Origin: an uncultured Psychroserpens sp.
GTDB taxonomy: Bacteria; Bacteroidota; Bacteroidia; Flavobacteriales; Flavobacteriaceae
Direction of reading: 5' to 3'
Assembly (NCBI GenBank): GCA_947489585.1
Contig: CANLEE010000001.1
Location: 428,946-492,945 of the forward strand
DNA length: 64,000 nt
Of the stretch, positions 15,940-24,610 are shown piece by piece. Under the pieces are notes generated by a model. It saw only the letters and a program-made list of their open reading frames with translations, was not told where the DNA came from and did no database searches. Every line of letters begins with the position of its first letter. The first letter of the stretch is position 1. Made by a program: the position numbers and the translations under genes.

Positions 15940-17211
15940 ATGTATACAAAAACCATTTTATGTATTTTTCTCTGCTTATCTCTTAGCAGTGCTTTTGCTC
16001 AATTTAAAGTTGATGCAGATATTAGACCACGTTTTGAGTATCGTCACGGATTTGGAAATCTCTTTCCAGATAATGCAGATCCTGCAACATTTGTAGTACA
16101 ACGCACACGTTTAAATATAAACTACAAGGTCGAAAAACTTACTGTCATGATGAGCTTTCAAGATGTGAGTACTTGGGGAGACACCAAACAAATTGATCCT
16201 ACAGATAGCAATAATTCCTTTTCAATTTTTCAAGGCTGGATGCATTATGAATTTGATGAAAATTGGTCTACAAAATTAGGACGACAAGTCATCTCATATG
16301 ACAATCAACGCATATTTGGGGGATTAGATTGGGCTATGCAAGGTCGTTTTCATGATGCCGCATTAATACAATATAAAAAGGGCAACCTTATTGCCGACTT
16401 AGGTTTTGCCTTTAGCCAAGAAAACCAACGCCAAATAGGAACAGATTTTAGCTTGTCTGGCGCCTTCACATATAAAGCAATGCAATATGCATACCTGAAG
16501 AAAAATTGGGATAAGCTTTCGGCTAGTTTTTTAGTCTTGAATACAGGGTTTCAGAAATTTACAGGAGAAGATAATGATATTCCTGATGGTGTGTTTTATA
16601 GGCAAACAGCTGGCAGTTACTTCACCTTTCCTATTGATGCTGTAAAATTAAATGGCTCCGCTTACTATCAATTTGGAAAAGCAAATGCAAGTACCAATCT
16701 AGCTGCTTATCAAGTCGCTTTAGAAGCCAATTACAAACCAGGTAAAACATTATTTGGCTTAGGTTTTGAACTATTAAGTGGTACAGATCAAGATGGCGAT
16801 TCTAAAAACAAATCTTTCTTCCCTTTATACGGCACAAATCATAAGTTTAATGGATTTATGGATTATTTCTATGTTGGGAATCATGCCAACAATGTTGGCT
16901 TAAATGACGTCTACGCTAAAGCGATTTTTAAATTAGGGAAAACCTCTAGTTTATTAAGTAAAGTACATTATTTCTCAGCTAATGCTGACTTAAACAACAA
17001 TGTGGATGCCTATTTGGGAACAGAAATAGATCTTGTTTATTCAAAAAGTCTAATGAAAGACGTATCTTTAAATATTGGTTATTCACATTTATTTGCTTCA
17101 GAAGGTATGAGCTCAATAAAAAACGGAATACGAAATAGCAATACTAATAATTGGGCTTGGGTTCAATTAAAAGTTACACCGACATTATTTAATAGTGCAA
17201 CAAAACAATAG
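15940..17211 (+). CDS. Alginate-export-family outer-membrane porin, first gene of the nrf run
   Basis: A 423-residue outer-membrane barrel. The signal peptide is at 1-20 (ILCIFLCLSLSSAFAQ). The mature N-terminus FKVDADIRPRFEYRHGFG, the QRTRLNINYKVE strand and the KLGRQVISYDNQRIFGGLDW block match the alginate_exp family (PF13372). That name comes from AlgE and does not imply alginate here. The stop is 2 bp before the TTG start of nrfH, so the two should be translated together. A plausible role is passage of nitrite or ammonium through the outer membrane for NrfA; this is inferred from context, with no alginate genes in view. A Fnr-like box lies upstream. Confidence 0.85.
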   Translation: MYTKTILCIFLCLSLSSAFAQFKVDADIRPRFEYRHGFGNLFPDNADPATFVVQRTRLNINYKVEKLTVMMSFQDVSTWGDTKQIDPTDSNNSFSIFQGWMHYEFDENWSTKLGRQVISYDNQRIFGGLDWAMQGRFHDAALIQYKKGNLIADLGFAFSQENQRQIGTDFSLSGAFTYKAMQYAYLKKNWDKLSASFLVLNTGFQKFTGEDNDIPDGVFYRQTAGSYFTFPIDAVKLNGSAYYQFGKANASTNLAAYQVALEANYKPGKTLFGLGFELLSGTDQDGDSKNKSFFPLYGTNHKFNGFMDYFYVGNHANNVGLNDVYAKAIFKLGKTSSLLSKVHYFSANADLNNNVDAYLGTEIDLVYSKSLMKDVSLNIGYSHLFASEGMSSIKNGIRNSNTNNWAWVQLKVTPTLFNSATKQ

Positions 17212-17213
17212 GA

Positions 17214-17810
17214 TTGATATTTAAGTACAACATCTTGCCCAAAAACTCCAAATGGAGAAAAACAGCTATGTTTTTTATTGCCGTTGTTATTGGCTTGGGT
17301 TTATTTATGGCAAGAGAATCTAAAATCGTTTCTTATTTGTCAGATGATCCGCAAGCCTGTGTTAACTGTCATGTTATGACTTCAGTTTATAACAGTTGGA
17401 TGCATAGTTCACATCGCGAATGGGCAAATTGCAACGACTGTCACGTCCCACATGATAATATTGTAAACAAATACTACTTCAAAGCAAAAGATGGTTTATA
17501 TCACGCCTCAGTTTTTACAGCAAGAGCTGAGCCTGATGTTATTGAAATGAAAGAGGCTTCGCAAGAAGTTGTGCAAAACAATTGCATTCGTTGTCACGTT
17601 CAACAAGTCACACAAGCCAAATATGATGGTTGGCTCGAAGGTCATAATGAAAATAGAACTGGTCGTCAATGTTGGAGTTGTCATAAGATGATTCCGCATG
17701 GAAAAGTTCATGGTTTAACCACCATCAAATTTAATGTTGCGCCTCTACCTACAGATCAAGAAGAGATCGTCATTCCGTCATGGATGGAAGAACAACTTAA
17801 AAAAGATTAA
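17214..17810 (+). CDS. nrfH: Cytochrome c nitrite reductase small subunit, tetrahaem quinol dehydrogenase
   Basis: A 198-residue NapC/NirT-family protein. A basic N-terminus and one membrane helix (about 18-33) are followed by four haem-binding motifs: CVNCH (49-53, continuing V-M as in the Met-ligated first haem of NrfH), CNDCH (73-77), CIRCH (124-128) and CWSCH (153-157). NrfH takes electrons from menaquinol and hands them to NrfA on the periplasmic face. The TTG at 17214 is preferred to the ATG at 17268, because the later start would fall inside the membrane helix and remove its positively charged flank. Spacing to the porin gene is 2 bp and to nrfA 14 bp. Confidence 0.95.
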   Translation: MIFKYNILPKNSKWRKTAMFFIAVVIGLGLFMARESKIVSYLSDDPQACVNCHVMTSVYNSWMHSSHREWANCNDCHVPHDNIVNKYYFKAKDGLYHASVFTARAEPDVIEMKEASQEVVQNNCIRCHVQQVTQAKYDGWLEGHNENRTGRQCWSCHKMIPHGKVHGLTTIKFNVAPLPTDQEEIVIPSWMEEQLKKD

Positions 17811-17824
17811 TAAAACACTATAAC

Positions 17825-19324
17825 ATGAAAAATAAAGTATTATTCATTGTAACCATTATTGTCGTTTTCTTATTAGGCCTTTTAGCGTCTAGTATCGTCA
17901 ACAGAAAATCTGAGGCAAAGTACCAATATGTACCTAAAGTAAATATTGCTGAAAATGAACCTAGAAATGAGGTTTGGGGAGAAAATTTCCCACTAGAGTA
18001 TCAATCCTCATTACAAACATTAGACACCTCTTTTGCTTCTTATCAAGGCGGTTCTCGCATGCGTGATGTCCTTGAAGAAGATCCTCGTTTAGTCATTTTG
18101 TTTGCAGGTTATGGATTTTCTAAAGATTATAACCAAGGTCGTGGTCATGCCTATGCTATTGATGATATTCATAACACTTTAAGAACTGGAGGTCCCGAAG
18201 GAAAAGGAGATGGCCCAATGCCAGCAACATGTTGGACGTGCAAAAGTCCAGATGTACCTCGTTTAATGAATGAGATTGGTATTGCAGAATTTTATAGTGG
18301 AAAATGGGCAGACAAAGGCGAAGAAATAGTAAATCCAATTGGTTGTGCAGATTGTCATGACCCAAATAGTATGAAATTACGTATTACGCGTCCAGCTTTA
18401 GTTGAAGCCTTTGATGCGATGGGAAAAGACATTAATCAAGCAACACATAATGAAATGCGCTCTCTCGTTTGTGCGCAATGTCATGTCGAATACTACTTTG
18501 ATAAAAAAATACCAGGAAAAGAAGGTGTTCCATATCTGAAATTTCCTTGGAAAGATGGCTTTACTGTTGAAGCTATGGAAAACTATTATGATAATATAGA
18601 GTTTTCAGATTGGACACATAAAATAAGTAAAACACCGATGCTTAAAGCGCAGCATCCAGGTTATGAAACTTTCGTTACTGGTGTTCATGCCGATAGAGGT
18701 GTATCTTGTGCTGATTGCCATATGCCTTACAAAAGTGAAGGTGGGCAAAAATTTACAGACCATCATATCCAATCGCCTTTAAATAACACATCTAACGCAT
18801 GTCAGGTTTGTCATAGAGAAGAATCTAAAAAATTGATTGCTAATGTTTATGAAAGGCAACGTAAAGCATCTGAAAATAGAATAAAGTTAGAAACACTATT
18901 GGTTAGTGCCCATCTCGAAGCTGCAAAGTGTTGGGAATTAGGTGCAACTAAAGCGCAAATGAAGCCCATTTTAACTGATATCCGTCATGCACAATGGCGT
19001 TGGGATTATTCGGCGGCTTCTCATGGTGCTTCTTTTCATTCGCCTGTTGAAACAGCTCGTGTTATTGGAAGCGGATTAGTCATCGCGCAAGAAGCTCGTG
19101 TAAAACTCGCACGAATGTTAGCAAGTCTTGGGCATAATAAACCCATTGAAATACCAGATATTTCAACAAAAGAAAAAGCACAGGAATTTATCGGTTTAGA
19201 TATGGAAAAATTAAGAGCTGAAAAGGACACATTTAAAAAGAACCTATTACCTAAATGGCTTGAAGAAGCCAAAGCGCGTGAAGCAACTTATCAAACTAAA
19301 AATGCAGTAACAACTACTAATTAA
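17825..19324 (+). CDS. nrfA: Ammonia-forming pentahaem cytochrome c nitrite reductase
   Basis: A 499-residue NrfA that reduces nitrite to ammonium with six electrons in the periplasm. The N-terminus is an uncleaved-type hydrophobic segment (5-23). Haem 1 has the diagnostic lysine-ligated motif CWTCK (136-140). The other four motifs are CADCH (174-178), CAQCH (216-220), CADCH (295-299) and CQVCH (326-330). Active-site residues can be placed: Arg in GSRMRDVLEED (about 80), Tyr in HVEYYF (223-224) and His in AQHPGYE (277). All elements for activity are present. It would support respiratory or detoxifying nitrite ammonification when oxygen is low. Confidence 0.97.
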   Translation: MKNKVLFIVTIIVVFLLGLLASSIVNRKSEAKYQYVPKVNIAENEPRNEVWGENFPLEYQSSLQTLDTSFASYQGGSRMRDVLEEDPRLVILFAGYGFSKDYNQGRGHAYAIDDIHNTLRTGGPEGKGDGPMPATCWTCKSPDVPRLMNEIGIAEFYSGKWADKGEEIVNPIGCADCHDPNSMKLRITRPALVEAFDAMGKDINQATHNEMRSLVCAQCHVEYYFDKKIPGKEGVPYLKFPWKDGFTVEAMENYYDNIEFSDWTHKISKTPMLKAQHPGYETFVTGVHADRGVSCADCHMPYKSEGGQKFTDHHIQSPLNNTSNACQVCHREESKKLIANVYERQRKASENRIKLETLLVSAHLEAAKCWELGATKAQMKPILTDIRHAQWRWDYSAASHGASFHSPVETARVIGSGLVIAQEARVKLARMLASLGHNKPIEIPDISTKEKAQEFIGLDMEKLRAEKDTFKKNLLPKWLEEAKAREATYQTKNAVTTTN

Positions 19325-19345
19325 CTAAAACAAATCTCTTATTAT

Positions 19346-19384
19346 AAAAATACCTTTCTATACTTATGAGAAGGTATTTTTTTT
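19346..19384 (+). terminator. Hairpin with T-run between nrfA and the haem lyase gene
   Basis: AAAAATACCTT (19346-19356) pairs with AAGGTATTTTT (19371-19381), and the T-run continues to 19384. This is the form of an intrinsic terminator. It lies inside what otherwise reads as one operon, 22 bp after the nrfA stop and 12 bp before the ccsBA start, so it probably acts as a partial terminator that lowers expression of the distal genes. Confidence 0.75.
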
Positions 19385-19396
19385 AAACTGACATAA

Positions 19397-22300
19397 ATGA
19401 ATAAACTCTTTCGACTGCTTGCCTCGCCCATTCTAGCTATTGTATTACTTTTTACGTTTGCTATAGCGATGGCTGTAGCAACATTCATTGAAAATGATTT
19501 TGGCACTGCAACCGCTTGGAAATTAATTTATGATGCTTGGTGGTTTGAATTAGTTATGGCTGGTTTAGGTGTTTGTTTCATAATGAACATATACAAATAC
19601 AAACTCTGGCGCTTAGCAAAATGGCCCTTATTAATGTTTCACCTTGCCTTTGTTGTTATTCTTATTGGAGCCAGTATTACACGTTACAATTCTTATGGTG
19701 GTATTATGCGTATTCGTGAAGGGGCTTCCTCAAATGTTATTATTTCTGATGCCAATTTCCTTCATGTGCACCTCACTGATGGAAACACAACAAAATCAGT
19801 AAAAAAGCAACTGAGTTTTTCGACTTTAAGTGATAATGATTTTAGTATTACTACTGAAATTAACAAAATACCAGTTACCGTATCGTATAATGAATTTGTA
19901 GCAGATGCCATTCCGCAAATAAAAGAAGATCAACCCAACGGAAAACCAATGATTCAGATGGTAGTTTCCGCAGGTAATGGAAGAGAAACAGTCTTTTTAC
20001 AAAAAGGTGAAATTGAAGCTATTGGTAAACATCAGCATAAAGTTGGTTTTGAAGTTGATGCACCTGGTGTCATAAATATCATAGAAAAAGATGGTGTGTT
20101 TAGTATGCTTTCACCTAGAAATTTAAGCTCCTTTGTCATGGCAACCGAAACCGCAGGCACCATCAAAAAAGACAGTTTGCACACCATGTCATTACGAACA
20201 TTGTATCGCGATGGCGATGCGTCTTTTGTACCATTATCCTACCATCCAAAAGCAACGATTGGTTTGGTTAGCGAGGCAGAAAAACCAAAAGATAACGACG
20301 AGTTAAAAGACGATGCCTTAGTTGTAAATGTAAACGTAAATGATACGAAAAAAGAGTCGACCTTATTATACAGACAAGGTTTTCTACCAACAACACATGA
20401 TGTCGATATAGATAACATCAAAGTCTCATTATCTTATGGTGCCGAACCTGTAATCACGCCTTTTTCTATTCATTTAGACGATTTTCAATTAGAGCGTTAT
20501 CCAGGTTCAACAAGTCCATCAGCTTATGCGAGTGAAGTCAAAGTGATTGATAATAATACTGAAATGCCACATCGTATTTTCATGAATAATGTTTTGGATT
20601 ATAAAGGGTATCGCTTTTTTCAAGCGAGTTATGATACTGATGAATTAGGAACTGTATTAGCAGTAAATCATGACGCCATAGGTACAAACGTGACCTATTT
20701 AGGGTATTTTTTAATGATGATAGGCATGTTTTTCACACTCTTCGGAAAGACCTCGCGATTCACTTTAATTAATAAGAAATTAAAGAAGCTGAAAAATGCT
20801 GCTCTAATCCTACTCCTTTTAAGTATTTCAAATGTTACGTTTTCTCAAACTGAAAAACCAAAGATTCCAGACATCACCATTGAGACCATAAAACAGCAAA
20901 CGGTAGACCAACAGCATGCCGAATTATTTGGACGTTTAATGGTACAAGATTTAGATGGACGTATAAAACCATTGAATACGCTAGCTTCTGAATTTTTAAG
21001 AAAGCTTTCTCGGAAACCCTATTTTAAATTCACTAAAAATGGAAAAAGTATACGTTTAGATGCTAATCAGGCATTTTTAGCCATGCAATCGTCGGCAAAT
21101 GTTTGGCAATTTATTCCGATTATAAAAGTAGACCAAAAAAAAGGAGGCGAATTATTTAAAGATTTAGATATAAGTGAAGATGGCTTAGTATCCTTTATTG
21201 GATTGCTTGATGACAAAGGGAAATATATTTTAGGTCAGGTCGTCGAACACGCCAATAAAAAGAAACCTGCAGAGCGAAGTGAATTTGATAAAGAAGTTAT
21301 TAAGGTTGATGAACGCTTCAACATTTTATTTAATGTCTTTTCTGGCAATTATTTGAAGGTTTTTCCAAATAGTAACGATGACAATAATAAATGGCATAGT
21401 CAAACACATCATTTTGAAGATTTCCCAGCTGAAGACGGTCAGTTTGCACAGCAAATCATTCCCAATTACTTTAAAGATGTTATCGACAAAAACTGGGTGG
21501 ATGCCAGTGAAAAGTTAGGTTATATTAAAACGTTTCAAGATGTTTTAGGAAAAGACATTATTCCGAGTAGAAAACGTATAGAAGCCGAATTATGGTATAA
21601 CCAACTCAACCTAAACTTCTGGCTTTTTCAAGTGTTCTTTACTTTAGGGACCATTCTTTTAGTACTATCAATCATCAAAATTTTTAGTCAGAAAAAGGGT
21701 GTCGAATTTGTTTGGAACACCTTCATTATATTAACTCTTATTAGTTTTATCATATTCACAGGAAATATCATTTTGCGTTGGTATGTCGCACAACATGCAC
21801 CTTGGAGTAATGGTTATGAAATGCTTGTTTTTGTGGCTTGGGTATTATTACTCTGTGGATTCTTAACATTTAGAAAATCTGATTTTGCGTTACCGTTGTC
21901 TACTTTATTTTCTGGCGCCTTGTTATTTGTATGCTATTTGGATTGGCTAAGTCCAGAGATTACCAACTTAATGCCTGTCTTAAAATCATTTTGGTTAAAA
22001 GTGCATGTAGCAACAATTGTGAGCAGTTATGCGCCTTTAGCCTTATCTGCTGTTTTAGGGTTTATGGCCTTATTACTTTTTATTTTTAGAACAGAAAAAA
22101 CAAAAGAAGTTATTAATATTCGAATAAAAGAACTCACCTATATCAACGAAATTTCTATGACGATTGGTTTATTTGTTCTAGCAGTAGGAACGTTTTTGGG
22201 TGGCATTTGGGCTAATGAAAGTTGGGGGCGTTATTGGGCTTGGGATCCTAAAGAAACTTGGGCGCTTATAAGTATTATCGTATATGCTATCGTTTTACAT

Positions 22301-22540
22301 TTACGCTTTATTCCAGCATTAAAAAGTCGTTATGTATTAAATGTTGCAAGCGTATTTGCGTTTGGTTCTATTATTATGACGTCTTTTGGTGTCAATTACT
22401 ACTTATCTGGATTACATAGTTATGCTGCCGGAGATCCAATTCCTATTCCAAAGTTTATTTATGTGTTGATTACTATTGTTGTTATTACTTCAGTTTTAGC
22501 CTATTTTAGGAATAAGAAATTTCAAACTAAAACAGCTTAA
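19397..22540 (+). CDS. Fused ResB-CcsA (CcsBA) cytochrome c haem lyase, NrfI-like
   Basis: A 1047-residue fusion for system II cytochrome c maturation. The N-terminal half is ResB-like: four membrane helices (three within about 1-95, one near 435-455) and a large periplasmic domain. A second periplasmic segment (about 495-740) leads into the CcsA part (about 745-1040). There the WWD haem-handling motif WANESWGRYWAWDPKETW is near 938-955, with flanking histidines (AQHAPWSNGYEM near 797). It exports haem and attaches it to CxxCH apocytochromes. Its place right after nrfHA parallels NrfI of Wolinella succinogenes, a CcsBA enzyme needed for the CxxCK haem of NrfA. Dedication to CWTCK is an inference. 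Confidence 0.93.
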   Translation: MNKLFRLLASPILAIVLLFTFAIAMAVATFIENDFGTATAWKLIYDAWWFELVMAGLGVCFIMNIYKYKLWRLAKWPLLMFHLAFVVILIGASITRYNSYGGIMRIREGASSNVIISDANFLHVHLTDGNTTKSVKKQLSFSTLSDNDFSITTEINKIPVTVSYNEFVADAIPQIKEDQPNGKPMIQMVVSAGNGRETVFLQKGEIEAIGKHQHKVGFEVDAPGVINIIEKDGVFSMLSPRNLSSFVMATETAGTIKKDSLHTMSLRTLYRDGDASFVPLSYHPKATIGLVSEAEKPKDNDELKDDALVVNVNVNDTKKESTLLYRQGFLPTTHDVDIDNIKVSLSYGAEPVITPFSIHLDDFQLERYPGSTSPSAYASEVKVIDNNTEMPHRIFMNNVLDYKGYRFFQASYDTDELGTVLAVNHDAIGTNVTYLGYFLMMIGMFFTLFGKTSRFTLINKKLKKLKNAALILLLLSISNVTFSQTEKPKIPDITIETIKQQTVDQQHAELFGRLMVQDLDGRIKPLNTLASEFLRKLSRKPYFKFTKNGKSIRLDANQAFLAMQSSANVWQFIPIIKVDQKKGGELFKDLDISEDGLVSFIGLLDDKGKYILGQVVEHANKKKPAERSEFDKEVIKVDERFNILFNVFSGNYLKVFPNSNDDNNKWHSQTHHFEDFPAEDGQFAQQIIPNYFKDVIDKNWVDASEKLGYIKTFQDVLGKDIIPSRKRIEAELWYNQLNLNFWLFQVFFTLGTILLVLSIIKIFSQKKGVEFVWNTFIILTLISFIIFTGNIILRWYVAQHAPWSNGYEMLVFVAWVLLLCGFLTFRKSDFALPLSTLFSGALLFVCYLDWLSPEITNLMPVLKSFWLKVHVATIVSSYAPLALSAVLGFMALLLFIFRTEKTKEVINIRIKELTYINEISMTIGLFVLAVGTFLGGIWANESWGRYWAWDPKETWALISIIVYAIVLHLRFIPALKSRYVLNVASVFAFGSIIMTSFGVNYYLSGLHSYAAGDPIPIPKFIYVLITIVVITSVLAYFRNKKFQTKTA

Positions 22541-22541
22541 T

Positions 22542-24380
22542 ATGACAATTGTATTAATCATTCTGGCAATAACTATTATTCTTTTTGTTTGGGGAAAGTT
22601 CCCACCAGATGTAGTTGCATTGCTCTCAATGATGAGCCTCTTTTTATTTGGAATTATCAATTTAGATGAAACCTTGAGTGGTTTTAGTAATCCAACTGTT
22701 ATTATGATTGCCTCACTTTTTATAATTGGTGAAGGCTTGTCATTAACTGGCTGGACAGCTTTAGCTGGACAAAAATTCGTGCAATGGGCTGGAAAAAGCG
22801 TACCCAAATTATTGCTTTTAGTCACACTTGGTTCTGGCTTACTCTCTGGTTTTGTGAGTAATACTGGCACAGTGGCAACTTTACTTCCTGTAACAGTCTC
22901 TTCGGCATATAGTATAGGCACATTACCTTCCAAGTTATTAATGCCAGTCGCTTTTGGCTCTAATACTGGTGGCTTACTTACACTAACCGGAACACCTCCA
23001 AATATTATTGCGAGTAATGCATTACAAGAAAGTGGTTACGACCCATTTTCATTTTTCGAATTTGCTTTAATTGGCATTCCATTATTGCTTATTGCTTTAG
23101 TTTACTTTAGATATATTGGTTTTAGATTATTACCATCTAACAAGGGAGAGAATCAACCCGTAAATATAGATTCTGAAATGCATGAATGGATAGAAAACTA
23201 TAGTATTGGCGAAAACTTGTATCGCTTGAGAATTCGTTCTATGTCGCCTTTAATTAATACAACTATTGGACAATGGAATTTTGAGGACAATTATAATATA
23301 TCCATTATACGTTTAAAGAGACGATTTCCAAAACCATTAAAAAGGATAAAACCTTTTGTAGAACTTCCTAATTCTGACACACAATTATGCTACCACGATA
23401 TTATTACTGTAAAAGGTGATACCATAGCTATTGATAAATTTATTTTAAAATTCAGTTTAGGTATCCTTCCGTTTAAAAATGTACAAGGAGATCTAAAAGA
23501 AGAACTTTTAAATCAGGAAGTTGGCATGGCCGAAATGATTGTAACCCCAAAATCGCTATTTCTTGGCAACGAAATCCCAATGGGCTTTTATATTGAACAA
23601 GCCGGTATTCAATTATTATCGGCATCACGAAACAACAAGCCTTTAAAAGACAAGAATGTTGCTGTAAAGGCTGGAGATGCTTTTATTATTAGAGGAACTT
23701 GGGAAAAGATAGAAGCTTTAAAAAACACCTACAAAAATCTAGTGATTTCTGGTAGTCCAGAGAGTATGATAAAAAGTTTAGATCGACTTAATCACAAATC
23801 ATATATCGCTTTAGGGAGTTTAATTTTCATGATAGTTCTCTTAGTTTTTAAAATAGTCCCAGGTGCTATAGCAGCAATGTTAAGTGCAGGAATTATACTA
23901 ATCACAGGCTGTGTCCCAATGACAAAAGCCTACAAAGGCATAAGTTGGATAAGTGTTGTCATGATTGCGGCAATGATTCCTATGGGTATTGCTCTACAGA
24001 AAACAGGAATAGCTGATATGGCAGCCAATGGTTTGGTTTCTAGCCTAGGTAATATTCATCCTATAGCCTTATTAGGAGGTATTTTTCTTTTAACTTCAGG
24101 ATTTAGCCAAGCTATAAACAATTCTGCGACCGCAGTTTTAATGGCACCTATTGCTATTCTTGCTGCAAGTGCTTTAGGAATATCACCAGAACCGTTTATG
24201 ATCGTGGTAGCCATTAGTGCTTCTACCGCATTTTTAACACCTGTAGGCACCACAACAAATGCAATGGTGATGGCAGCAGGTGATTATAAATTTACAGACT
24301 ATTTAAAAGTAGGAACACCATTACTTCTTCTCTTTTTAATTGTATCATTAGTTTTAGTACCATTAATATGGCCATTCTAA
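22542..24380 (+). CDS. SLC13-family anion permease with two RCK_C (TrkA-C) domains
   Basis: A 612-residue transporter. N-terminal helices carry the family's SNTGTVATLLPV motif (from about 106) and TGTPPNIIASNAL (about 149-161). Residues 205-400 are cytoplasmic and hold two TrkA-C-like domains (YSIGENLYRLRIRSMSPLIN; NQEVGMAEMIVTPKSLFLGN). The C-terminal half has the paired motif INNSATAVLMAPIAI (about 525) and TPVGTTTNAMVMAAG. SLC13/DASS carriers with this domain order move sulfate, phosphate or dicarboxylates with Na+. It starts 1 bp after the ccsBA stop, so it belongs to the nrf transcription unit, but the cargo cannot be read from sequence. Oxyanion transport linked to nitrite use is possible. 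Confidence 0.88.
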   Translation: MTIVLIILAITIILFVWGKFPPDVVALLSMMSLFLFGIINLDETLSGFSNPTVIMIASLFIIGEGLSLTGWTALAGQKFVQWAGKSVPKLLLLVTLGSGLLSGFVSNTGTVATLLPVTVSSAYSIGTLPSKLLMPVAFGSNTGGLLTLTGTPPNIIASNALQESGYDPFSFFEFALIGIPLLLIALVYFRYIGFRLLPSNKGENQPVNIDSEMHEWIENYSIGENLYRLRIRSMSPLINTTIGQWNFEDNYNISIIRLKRRFPKPLKRIKPFVELPNSDTQLCYHDIITVKGDTIAIDKFILKFSLGILPFKNVQGDLKEELLNQEVGMAEMIVTPKSLFLGNEIPMGFYIEQAGIQLLSASRNNKPLKDKNVAVKAGDAFIIRGTWEKIEALKNTYKNLVISGSPESMIKSLDRLNHKSYIALGSLIFMIVLLVFKIVPGAIAAMLSAGIILITGCVPMTKAYKGISWISVVMIAAMIPMGIALQKTGIADMAANGLVSSLGNIHPIALLGGIFLLTSGFSQAINNSATAVLMAPIAILAASALGISPEPFMIVVAISASTAFLTPVGTTTNAMVMAAGDYKFTDYLKVGTPLLLLFLIVSLVLVPLIWPF

Positions 24381-24504
24381 TTTAAAAATAAGGCATAATG
24401 AATTTAGCTTTTGGCATTGATACAGGTGAAGCAAAAACTAAATAAAAATAATAAAACATTAGTTTTAAACAGAATACGAATCTTTAGTTACCACCCTAAG
24501 TAAA

Positions 24505-24514
24505 GTCACACTAT
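24505..24514 (+). repeat. GTCACACTAT element upstream of the TPR-LuxR regulator gene
   Basis: The decamer GTCACACTAT lies 96 bp before the regulator's ATG. The same decamer occurs twice, 21 bp apart, right after that gene and in front of the T9SS propeller gene. Otherwise the 230-bp gap 24381-24610 shows no gene. A role as operator is inferred only from the repeated occurrence. Confidence 0.35.
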
Positions 24515-24610
24515 ATTTAATGGAACTGAATTAAACAACGGTTGCTAAAAAGGGAATAAAGGCGTAACTTCGAATTTAATCTCTTATTCACACTCCTATT
24601 CCGATTCATT

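Noticed and set aside
24398..24447. A 15-residue open frame (MNLAFGIDTGEAKTK) after the SLC13 gene
   Set aside because: Too short, with no features or conserved context; probably chance.
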